From IMG/VR virus record IMGVR_UViG_3300036852_000217, positions 1 to 29,425 of that record: 29,425 nucleotides of DNA. One strand, written 5' to 3'. This DNA comes from a virus. Numbering within the stretch: the first letter of the stretch is position 1; each line of letters begins with the position of its first letter. Below the pieces are notes generated by a model. That model was not told where the DNA came from and made no database searches. It saw only the letters and a program-made list of their open reading frames with translations. The translations under genes and the position numbers were made by a program. Below, in pieces: positions 6,327 to 11,430 of the stretch.

Positions 6327-6613
6327 TATTTATCCTTTCTAATTACAGCTACCAAATCAGAGAGTGGACATTCACATTCCGTATCGAGAATTGAATCCAA
6401 ACCGTTCGGGCCTTGGATAAAATGCAACCCCCGATTGAAAGGATCCTTTGTCAGATAGCGCGACCAAGGATGATTGTTGCAAGTCAATTCTTTTAATTCA
6501 AGAGAACTCCAATCAACTTCAGCCGTAGGCACCATTTCGTTTTCCAATGCCATAGGGTATTCAGGCGGAAACTTCTCTTTTAATTCCGCCAATTTCTCAG
6601 GAGTAAATTTCAT
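6326..6613 (-). CDS. Hypothetical protein with Cys/His motifs, 95 aa
   Basis: ATG 6613 lies 5 bases beyond GGAGAATTGAA, the start-associated sequence of this block. An earlier in-frame ATG at 6631 has no ribosome site. After a helical N-terminus (PEKLAELKEKF) come the motif TCNNHPWSRYLTKDPFNRG and a CECPLSDL near the C-terminus. Similar HPWxRxLTKDP...CxCP combinations occur in unnamed actinophage proteins, as I recall. A zinc site from C70s/H and the C-terminal CxC is possible. Function unknown. Confidence 0.72.
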   Translation of the reverse strand: MKFTPEKLAELKEKFPPEYPMALENEMVPTAEVDWSSLELKELTCNNHPWSRYLTKDPFNRGLHFIQGPNGLDSILDTECECPLSDLVAVIRKDK

Positions 6614-6614
6614 T

Positions 6615-6818
6615 TCAATTCTCCAATGCAATTAGTTGAGAATGGTCAAATCCGAATAGATCACCCGGCCGCCCACTTCCTTTAAATTTAACATGGTAAT
6701 CCCAATTTGTTACATTAACTGCGACTACTATTCCAACTTTGTCTTTCAGCATTTCTTGGATTGTTGGAATGACTGTTGAATCGTCTATTTTGACCTTATC
6801 ACCTTTGTTGAATCGCAT
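6615..6818 (-). CDS. Small KOW/SH3-like protein, 67 aa
   Basis: ATG 6818 follows GGAGAATTGAA; an in-frame ATG at 6842 lies before that site and is not used. MRFNKGDKVKI, then VGIVVAVNVTNWDYHVKFKGSG, reads as the strands of a small SH3-like barrel. Its last codons (LEN, TGA) are themselves the start-associated sequence of the next gene. It is similar in design to the 84-aa gene at 2167-2421. Confidence 0.7.
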   Translation of the reverse strand: MRFNKGDKVKIDDSTVIPTIQEMLKDKVGIVVAVNVTNWDYHVKFKGSGRPGDLFGFDHSQLIALEN

Positions 6819-6819
6819 T

Positions 6820-6996
6820 TCAATTCTCCAATTTTCCTGCATTATTGAGATTCAAGAATTCTTTTTGCAAAGTAGCTACGGCAGCATCATGCGTTTCATA
6901 TTTCGCAACGGTCAATGCGAAAATGTTAACGCCCAACTCGTGTTCTGTCATTGTAATTTCATAAGCTCTCTTTGTGATATTCCAAACTGCGTACAT
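6820..6996 (-). CDS. Hypothetical protein, 58 aa
   Basis: ATG 6996 begins a 58-codon frame ending LEN-TGA inside the start-associated sequence of the next gene. It has an N-terminal beta hairpin (YAVWNITKRAYEITM) and a C-terminal helix (THDAAVATLQKEFLNL). The ribosome site is weak (TTGAGATATATCA). The position between two tightly packed genes and the shared LEN ending support it. No family is recognised. Confidence 0.65.
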   Translation of the reverse strand: MYAVWNITKRAYEITMTEHELGVNIFALTVAKYETHDAAVATLQKEFLNLNNAGKLEN

Positions 6997-7005
6997 TGAT
7001 ATATC

Positions 7006-7203
7006 TCAATTTCCGGTCGAATTCGGCCTTTTAGGATGAGTATTTATGTACTGTTCTTTTTGTTCCTTTGTCATATGTTTTAGAGTAACCATATCATAAG
7101 CGTCCTCGTGTTCTTCGATATCTTTACCACATTCTGTTTGATAAAATTGATAAGTGCACAGTCTTCCATCACGAATACTACGCCAAGTGTGTTCTGTAAT
7201 CAT
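7006..7203 (-). CDS. Hypothetical protein, 65 aa
   Basis: I use ATG 7203, which sits 9 bases after AAGGAG. An upstream GTG (7251) would overlap the previous gene and has no ribosome site. The protein has an aromatic N-terminal half (EHTWRSIRDGRLCTYQFYQ), a single CGK, and a Lys/Thr-rich tail. Its final codons overlap the third copy of the GACCGG repeat element. Function unknown. Confidence 0.65.
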   Translation of the reverse strand: MITEHTWRSIRDGRLCTYQFYQTECGKDIEEHEDAYDMVTLKHMTKEQKEQYINTHPKRPNSTGN

Positions 7204-7216
7204 TAGAGCATTCTCC

Positions 7217-7450
7217 TTAGTAAATATAATTGTTGCAATACATTTCGCCACACGCAGGCAAACCGTCTCTAGTAGTAAATTTATAAAAAGGATGTCCGCA
7301 ATCTAGCAATTGTACATCTGAAACCATTTCTTGAAACAGCCTCCACTGCTCTTTATTAAAAGCAACAAAGTTGTCACCCATAAAGAGATAGGTAGAATTG
7401 TCGTCTGTTTCAATTTTAAGTAGTTGATAACCTCGAATAATGAGCTCCAT
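7217..7450 (-). CDS. Small putative zinc protein, 77 aa
   Basis: ATG 7450 follows AAGAAGAATAGTA. Residues 1-45 form a small alpha/beta region. The C-terminus carries DCGHPFYK and then CGEMYCNNYIY, a CxH...CxxxxC pattern that could bind one zinc ion. It is spaced 11 bases from the upstream zinc protein. No family is recognised. Confidence 0.7.
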   Translation of the reverse strand: MELIIRGYQLLKIETDDNSTYLFMGDNFVAFNKEQWRLFQEMVSDVQLLDCGHPFYKFTTRDGLPACGEMYCNNYIY

Positions 7451-7461
7451 TACTATTCTTC

Positions 7462-7752
7462 TTATCGCTTAATGAGATTCTTAGTGAATCTCCAATAGAT
7501 GTCGTATTTGAACATTTCAAAATCGCCATGCAAAAAGCAAGTTTTCCAACCTGAAATAGGGTGTGTTTCCAATTCCTTTCCACATTCAGGGCAGAATTTT
7601 AGTGCATTGTATGCACTAAATGAAATTTCTTCGATTTCCATTTCATTCTCCTTTTTACAAGTACATTGACGAACTAGATACTCACAAGTATTGCAACGAC
7701 GATTCATTGCGTCATCACGATGGGTTTTCGATCCGCATTTTTCGCAATTCAT
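7462..7752 (-). CDS. Double zinc-ribbon protein, 96 aa, with a possible internal start
   Basis: ATG 7752 follows AAGGAGAATTGAAA. The first half has NCEKCGSKTHR, a CNTC and a CTC. The second half begins after a clear internal ribosome site (AAAAGGAGAATGAA) at ATG 7641, in the same frame, and has CPECGKEL then CFLHGD. The internal start would give a 59-aa product. The protein may be a fusion of two formerly separate zinc-ribbon genes, or both products may be made. Likely binds nucleic acid or protein; function unknown. Confidence 0.75.
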   Translation of the reverse strand: MNCEKCGSKTHRDDAMNRRCNTCEYLVRQCTCKKENEMEIEEISFSAYNALKFCPECGKELETHPISGWKTCFLHGDFEMFKYDIYWRFTKNLIKR

Positions 7753-7767
7753 TTTCAATTCTCCTTT

Positions 7768-8040
7768 TCAGTGAACAATGATAGCGGAAAGGCCGTTAAC
7801 AGACCATGGTGTAAGAGTGCGTTCAGATGCAGTAATAACTGTACCTTTTACGTCGTGACTAATACGAATAAGAACTCCATTCTTGTTATCACGAATAAAT
7901 AAATCACCACCACCGTTGTTAATGACACTAAAGCCACTAAAAGCAGCGACTACCGTTCCGATTTCTACTACCTTTTTATGAGAGCACGTGCCATTGCGAC
8001 ATGCCTCATCATAAATACCGCATACATTGTACTGTGGCAT
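7768..8040 (-). CDS. Hypothetical protein, 90 aa
   Basis: ATG 8040 follows GAGAAAGGAAAAGAAA. The frame remains open upstream to 8103, but that stretch is the repeated intergenic element, not coding. The N-terminus has C..YDEACRNGTCSH, a possible zinc or disulfide cluster. Residues 25-90 alternate as beta strands with Gly turns (GGGDLFIRDNKNGVLIRI). Unknown function. Confidence 0.7.
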   Translation of the reverse strand: MPQYNVCGIYDEACRNGTCSHKKVVEIGTVVAAFSGFSVINNGGGDLFIRDNKNGVLIRISHDVKGTVITASERTLTPWSVNGLSAIIVH

Positions 8041-8131
8041 TTTCTTTTCCTTTCTCGAATTGATAACTTCACAGGGGAAATACAATTCCGGTCGAATTTG
8101 CACCAGAATTGCATTCCCGATTAATCATCAA

Positions 8132-8308
8132 TTAAAATGGAACATCGATTTTGTGCATGTCCCGAAAGTATTTCTTGAATACTCTTCGGTATTGTTTCGG
8201 AGTACAAACAAAGGCTGCATTCCAAAGAGAGTAATCAAACCTACCCGCATATTTATTTGCAAAGCCGTTAGTAACTGCGTATGCAGTAACTCGTTTTGTT
8301 GTGTCCAT
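8132..8308 (-). CDS. Small basic aromatic protein, 58 aa
   Basis: ATG 8308 sits in the start-associated sequence ATTGGAGAATTGAAATG. It reads 58 codons to TAA 8132-8134, in a different frame from a longer open frame (8128-8382) that has no ribosome site. The content is MDTTKRV, then an aromatic/basic stretch with TPKQYRRVFKKYFRDM. The leader contains a repeated TTATCAATT motif. Unknown function. Confidence 0.7.
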   Translation of the reverse strand: MDTTKRVTAYAVTNGFANKYAGRFDYSLWNAAFVCTPKQYRRVFKKYFRDMHKIDVPF

Positions 8309-8341
8309 TTCAATTCTCCAATCTTAATTGATAACTCCAAA

Positions 8342-8369
8342 GGGAGCACAGCATTTAATCTGTGCTCCC
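8342..8369 (-). terminator. Perfect 10-bp hairpin, possible terminator or attenuator
   Basis: GGGAGCACAG (8342-8351) and CTGTGCTCCC (8360-8369) form a perfect stem with an 8-nt loop. It lies 13 bases after the stop of the 96-aa gene. On the minus strand it is followed only by TTTGGAG, so the T-run is short. Partial termination or mRNA end protection is more likely than a full stop. Confidence 0.55.
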
Positions 8370-8382
8370 GAGTAGACATCAA

Positions 8383-8673
8383 TTAAACAGTAACTCTCCC
8401 CATCAATTGATCAGAAGTAAACTCCGCCACACCAGCGAACAATTCGGGATCTGAATTAATCAAACGTAGCCAAGTCTCCATTTCGATAAACTCGGCTGGG
8501 ATTGACATTTCCTTTTCGAATTGGAAAGAGAAAGTCTTGCCCAATTTGATGTTGCGAGTGTAACGGTGAGAGAGAACCCTTTCGTAATTCTCTTCTGTGT
8601 TGAGCACTAGGAATTGCTCGCTAATGTGATTGGTGAAATCGTGAATCTCAAAAGAGATTGTGTCGATTAGCAT
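8383..8673 (-). CDS. Hypothetical protein, 96 aa
   Basis: ATG 8673 follows AAAGGGAATTGAA. The frame is open to 8751, but the upstream ATG has no ribosome site. The sequence is a regular alpha/beta mixture, with EIHDFTNHISEQFLVLN then TRNIKLGKTFSFQFEKEM and a helical C-terminus. It is the first gene of the second leftward group. No family is recognised. Confidence 0.7.
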   Translation of the reverse strand: MLIDTISFEIHDFTNHISEQFLVLNTEENYERVLSHRYTRNIKLGKTFSFQFEKEMSIPAEFIEMETWLRLINSDPELFAGVAEFTSDQLMGRVTV

Positions 8674-8846
8674 TTCAATTCCCTTTCTTTTCCCGATTAC
8701 CCAGAGTAATCGTCTTTTAGGGCGGAATTCGCCTTCAATTGATTCTCTCATAAATCAGGACAGAAAGAAGAGTTTTTGAATGCCAATACTGTATACGTAA
8801 CTATTCACAAATGGGACAAAATCCGGTCAAATCCTACTTTAATATT
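8674..8846 (-). promoter_or_regulatory. Leader/promoter region of the second leftward group
   Basis: No gene is supported in this 173-base gap. On the minus strand TTGACC (8825-8830) could serve as a -35 box with TGAATA (8802-8807) 17 bases on, and TATACAGT lies slightly further; the assignment is weak. TTGACC is part of the repeated GACCGG element. A 7-bp hairpin CGATTAC/GTAATCG lies just before the ribosome site. Confidence 0.4.
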
Positions 8847-9134
8847 TTATAATTCGAATATTGTATTTAGTGACTTATCATCAGGCTTTTTATTTGATAC
8901 TACGTCACGATTTGTCTGCTTATATGGTGGTCTCTCTTCAACTGCTAAACTATCTGTAGTGATATGCGTGTCATTTGCTCTTTCAATGGTGCTTTGAGCT
9001 TTATTCATATGTTCTGCATAGTTTTCAGTCAGTTTTGCTACTATCTCAGTCATGTCACGACTTATTAATATAATTCTGCCATGCCTGCTTAGTATTATTA
9101 AATCTCCATAATCAGTCATGATTTCATATTTCAC
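8847..9134 (-). CDS. Hypothetical protein, 95 aa, GTG start
   Basis: GTG 9134 follows AAAGGAGATAAGACT and overlaps the TGA of the DNA-binding gene. The N-terminal 30 residues form beta strands (YGDLIILSRHGRIILISRD). A helix follows (residues 28-55), then a polar disordered tail. Co-transcribed with the winged-helix protein, so it may be a partner or co-regulator; that is inference from position. Confidence 0.7.
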   Translation of the reverse strand: MKYEIMTDYGDLIILSRHGRIILISRDMTEIVAKLTENYAEHMNKAQSTIERANDTHITTDSLAVEERPPYKQTNRDVVSNKKPDDKSLNTIFEL

Positions 9135-9748
9135 AGTCTTATCTCCTTTTGGTATTCTTTTAGCACGGCAACTACTTCATTTGATAAATCAACAGTTCTT
9201 TCTAGGAATAGTGATGTAATCTCGGTACTGAACTCACTATTCATATAGATAGTGCCTCTTTCTTTTATAAGTCTGTATAAATCAACGTTTTTAAGTAGCT
9301 CTTGGTATTCATCTGGACATTTCGAGATATACTTACTAAATACTGTATGCATATCTTTGGCAGCTTTGTTTAATTTGAGTATCTCAGGGTGTATATCAGG
9401 CATTATTCCAGCTACAGAGGCTGATGTGCCTTTATTTGCTTCAATAAGTGAGAGAGTCGCTCTGAATTGTGACATAAGTGTTTCTATTAGTGCTTGCATA
9501 CCCATAATCTGACTATTAATAACATCAGAGTAATTAGATGATACAACTGACATTTCTTCACTAGCAGATATTTCGGGTAAAACCCATTTGCGTGCATGGT
9601 TCTTTTTGAAATAGTTCTGATCTTTGTCTAGGTATTTCTGCATTGTACTAAGTGGAACGTTTAGTTCCTTTGATATCTGATTAACACCCATTGCACCATG
9701 TTGCTCTAACAATCGCCTGATATCCGCATGGTACTTGTCATTACTCAT
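9131..9748 (-). CDS. Winged-helix DNA-binding protein, 205 aa, putative regulator
   Basis: ATG 9748 follows TTGAGGGAGAAAC. Residues 5-55 form a winged helix: helix IRRLLEQH, then the HTH pair GVNQISKELNVPLSTMQKYLD, then a wing ending RKWVLPE. Residues 75-205 are helical and carry no enzymatic motif, suggesting an oligomerisation or ligand domain. The gene is first behind a strong promoter whose -10 box is embraced by an inverted repeat, so autoregulation is likely. It could be the switch repressor, a replication initiator helper or a partition-type protein; I favour a regulator. Confidence 0.8.
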   Translation of the reverse strand: MSNDKYHADIRRLLEQHGAMGVNQISKELNVPLSTMQKYLDKDQNYFKKNHARKWVLPEISASEEMSVVSSNYSDVINSQIMGMQALIETLMSQFRATLSLIEANKGTSASVAGIMPDIHPEILKLNKAAKDMHTVFSKYISKCPDEYQELLKNVDLYRLIKERGTIYMNSEFSTEITSLFLERTVDLSNEVVAVLKEYQKEIRL

Positions 9749-9805
9749 GTTTCTCCCTCAATTAGTTATTTCAGGATTCATCATTAATGCATGGCTAGGC
9801 AGCTT

Positions 9806-9827
9806 ATGTCCGATTTTACCCCCTAAT
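9806..9827 (-). repeat. ATTAGGGGGTA...CGGACAT box, left copy
   Basis: In the regulator's leader the minus strand reads ATTAGGGGGTA (9827-9817), AAAT, then CGGACAT (9812-9806). The same two words in the same order occur on the plus strand at 10535-10567, so the two boxes face outward in the leaders of the divergent operons. Confidence 0.5.
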
Positions 9828-9856
9828 GTCCATTTATTGATGTGCATGGGGACTGT

Positions 9857-9877
9857 CTATGGACCATGCTACCATAG
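9857..9877. promoter_or_regulatory. Putative operator over the -10 box
   Basis: The inverted repeat CTATGG (9857-9862) / CCATAG (9872-9877) with a 9-base spacer is centred on the -10 box (9866-9871) of the regulator's promoter. A dimeric repressor bound here would block RNA polymerase. The regulator at 9131-9748 is the natural candidate. Confidence 0.5.
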
Positions 9878-9894
9878 TACTAGATATCCGTCAA
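9866..9894 (-). promoter_or_regulatory. Promoter of the regulator operon
   Basis: On the minus strand TTGACG (9889-9894) is exactly 17 bases from TAGCAT (9866-9871). The -35 box is identical to that of the left operon promoter. The leader to ATG 9748 is about 110 bases and holds a GCATGG/CCATGC hairpin near its 5' end. Confidence 0.75.
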
Positions 9895-10016
9895 ACGGTG
9901 CATCTGATCCATATGAACAATTATGCACTTACTTCATGAATTTCAAGCATAAAACACTCTCTTCGTTCGTTATGCTTTTATTCATTCGTATAAATATAGT
10001 ATCGCATTACAAATTC

Positions 10017-10055
10017 GTGCATAACCGGACTTCGGCGAGCCTCCGTCCTATGCAC
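10017..10055. other. Rod-like hairpin in the control region
   Basis: GTGCATA (10017-10023) pairs with TATGCAC (10049-10055). Inside, GGAC (10027-10030) pairs with GTCC (10045-10048) and GGC (10034-10036) with GCC (10039-10041). It lies upstream of the regulator's promoter in a stretch without genes. It may be a cruciform protein site or a small RNA element. Confidence 0.4.
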
Positions 10056-10094
10056 TCATTTATATGCTTTGTGAATTAAATTAGAAGTGATTTC

Positions 10095-10118
10095 GCACTT
10101 TAATGGTCAGTGCTTTTT
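10095..10118 (+). terminator. Weak terminator-like hairpin
   Basis: GCACT (10095-10099) and AGTGC (10109-10113) form a 5-bp stem followed by TTTTT (10114-10118). It would stop any rightward transcript leaving the 9.75-10.1 kb region. The stem is short and overlaps a competing AAGTG/CACTT pair, so this is tentative. Confidence 0.3.
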
Positions 10119-10305
10119 ATTTAATTATATAATAACACATATCCGACACATCCCATTTTTCTATTGAAACAGCTATACATTAGTGCTTTCATACATATGA
10201 ACATATCAATGTACCTATGAAATACTCAGAGCTTAAACGAACAAGACCTATATGTCCTATCGATCTAGTATTAATTCATCTCCTATCGATACACTTGGTT
10301 TAATC

Positions 10306-10318
10306 TTCAACTGTTGAA
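10306..10318. promoter_or_regulatory. Inverted repeat TTCAAC-T-GTTGAA, possible operator
   Basis: A perfect 6+1+6 inverted repeat lies in the middle of the gene-free region. Two copies of TCCTATCGAT lie just upstream (about 10255 and 10281). Together they suggest protein binding, perhaps control of the rightward operon or an origin, but no protein can be named. Confidence 0.35.
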
Positions 10319-10400
10319 AGCTCAATTAAAACGTTTCAATATGTTGTCCAGAAATTCCAGGCGAGCTTGCGAGTGGTAGTCCCCTATTATCTACAAAGAA

Positions 10401-10474
10401 TTGTTAAATTTGGAAGAGTCTCATTAACTAGAAAAAGAAATCCTTTTGTTGGTGCAGCTTCGCTACCAAATAAT
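10401..10474 (+). promoter_or_regulatory. Two weak rightward promoter candidates
   Basis: TTGTTA (10401-10406), 17 bases, TTAACT (10424-10429); and TTGTTG (10446-10451), 17 bases, AATAAT (10469-10474). Neither is strong, but the rightward operon needs a promoter in this region. The remaining sequence to 10697 would be a long leader with the right-hand ATTAGGGGGTA box and no supported gene. Confidence 0.3.
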
Positions 10475-10534
10475 AATTACTTCAAATCAAAACAGAGTAG
10501 GTGTGGCGTACATAATTTGTTTTTGATCTTGAAT

Positions 10535-10567
10535 ATTAGGGGGTACAAAACAGAGCTAATCGGACAT
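10535..10567 (+). repeat. ATTAGGGGGTA...CGGACAT box, right copy
   Basis: ATTAGGGGGTA (10535-10545) and CGGACAT (10561-10567) repeat the words of the left box but are 15 bases apart instead of 4. Downstream the text runs TTTGGCCAGCTCAGAGC, which partly resembles GGCC and CAGCTCACAGAG downstream of the CGGACATA at 4871. The shared words suggest a common control element for three operons. Confidence 0.45.
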
Positions 10568-10697
10568 GAATCTACATTTGGCCAGCTCAGAGCATGTGAG
10601 ATAGGTCACAAACCCTGGTCATCGAGTCCTCCAACCCTTAGATTCAAACTGGGACTATAGATGCAGGCGCCGGAATAAGTGAGGATTGGGAGTTTTA

Positions 10698-10970
10698 ATG
10701 TCTTTGCAGGGCAAACCTGAAACTTTTCAGCAAAAAGCCATCCGTCTAATTACTAATTACGTAGAAGAACACTTCGATAAGTCTGACCCACAAGCACCTT
10801 ATTACGAGGTTTACGTAGTGTGGTTTTCTAAGACACTTCAAAACTGGAAAGCTCTGTTAAGTACTACTTTGCCAGACCAGATGTACTATGAAGTTACTTA
10901 TAACGGAGACCTAGGTGAAACCTACATTGACGCTTATAAGAAGATCGAAAACATGAAAGTGCCTGACTGA
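10698..10970 (+). CDS. DUF6275-like protein, 90 aa
   Basis: ATG 10698 follows GATTGGGAGTTTTA. After a helical N-terminus (residues 9-25) comes YEVYVVWFSKTLQNWKALLS, then MYYEVTYNGDLGETYIDAYKK. This signature is the one I associate with DUF6275, a small phage/prophage protein family of unknown function found in Gram-positive hosts. It overlaps the Acb2-like gene by 1 base (TGATGG), so the two are probably translated together. First gene of the rightward operon. Confidence 0.82.
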   Translation: MSLQGKPETFQQKAIRLITNYVEEHFDKSDPQAPYYEVYVVWFSKTLQNWKALLSTTLPDQMYYEVTYNGDLGETYIDAYKKIENMKVPD

Positions 10971-11239
10971 TGGATAAAGAGATGGAAGAATTACAAAAGA
11001 AAATCCAAAGAATTCCATATATCGCTGATGAACAACTAGAATGGAGATTTGCTTTTCATCCTGCTACAGATGTAGAAAAGAAGAACGATCACGCTTCTGT
11101 TCGTCAACACTGTTTAGAACTTGCTAAGTTTATTAACAAAAAGGTTCCAGAAGGACGCGAAAAGTCTTTAGCTATTACTAAGCTTGAAGAAGTTATGATG
11201 TGGGCTAATGCAGGAATTGCGAGGTCTTCAGAGAAGTGA
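10970..11239 (+). CDS. acb2: Acb2-like cyclic-oligonucleotide sponge (anti-CBASS)
   Basis: The 89 residues show the Acb2 family signature: RFAFHP at 26-31, a first helix with R and K residues (about 43-58), then GREKSLAITKLEEVMMWANA at 62-81 followed by GIAR. In characterised Acb2 proteins this helical hairpin assembles into a hexamer that sequesters cyclic di- and trinucleotides and so blocks CBASS signalling. The residue before His30 is Phe; I recall Tyr there in many relatives, and an aromatic would still stack on a base. About 20 extra residues extend the N-terminus. Placement at the start of the rightward operon fits a defence-countering early gene. Confidence 0.85.
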   Translation: MDKEMEELQKKIQRIPYIADEQLEWRFAFHPATDVEKKNDHASVRQHCLELAKFINKKVPEGREKSLAITKLEEVMMWANAGIARSSEK

Positions 11240-11415
11240 TGAATTCAATTTACCACTTTAACAGATTACGCGACATGCTAAATGAATACGAACCTTCTCG
11301 GGAACTTAGTTTAGTAAAAACTAAGATTGATGAAGCAGAACTCTGGCTTACTAAATGTCGTCCAACAATTGCTGCACGAGAACGAGATCAGATGAGTAGT
11401 AGCAACAGTGAGTAA
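11239..11415 (+). CDS. Short Acb2-hairpin-like protein, 58 aa
   Basis: ATG 11239 overlaps the stop of the Acb2-like gene (TGATG). Residues 21-36 (RELSLVKTKIDEAELW) match residues 63-78 of the neighbour (REKSLAITKLEEVMMW) at 8 of 16 positions, including R, E, S, L, T, K, E and W. A short helix and a Pro precede this, as in Acb2. The FxFHP entry and the WANA ending are missing. It looks like a truncated or diverged tandem paralogue, possibly a second sponge, an assembly partner or a decaying copy. Confidence 0.7.
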   Translation: MNSIYHFNRLRDMLNEYEPSRELSLVKTKIDEAELWLTKCRPTIAARERDQMSSSNSE

Positions 11416-11430
11416 TAACTGGGAGGGAGA

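Larger units (their letters stand above)
6611..8687 (-). repeat. Start-associated sequence GGAGAATTGAAATG, six copies
   Basis: On the minus strand the block ends in the ATG of six starts: 6613, 6818, 7752 (one extra A), 7641 (shortened), 8308 and 8673 (GGGAATTGAAATG). Two copies also encode the end (LEN, TGA) of the upstream gene. The length conserved goes beyond a ribosome site. It is confined to this operon. Confidence 0.75.
4473..8832 (-). repeat. Dispersed element AAATTCGACCGGAATTG, five copies
   Basis: Copies lie at 4473-4488, 6094-6110, 7007-7023, 8083-8099 and 8819-8832. Two (6094, 8083) are identical over 17 bases. The others have one inserted or changed base, or are shorter. Each lies in a short gene junction, just after a stop codon or just before the next start. 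Confidence 0.6.

Noticed and set aside
9735-10079. Rightward open frame of 114 codons in the control region
   Set aside because: It has no ribosome site, crosses the leftward promoter, the operator and the rod hairpin, and its composition is unlike a folded protein.
10570-10650. Possible attachment site or functional tRNA
   Set aside because: No intact acceptor or T stem, and no integrase gene in the window. Kept only as a low-interest observation.
10367-10660. Rightward open frame of 97 codons before the DUF6275-like gene
   Set aside because: It begins at a non-ATG codon without a ribosome site and runs through the ATTAGGGGGTA box. No family resemblance.
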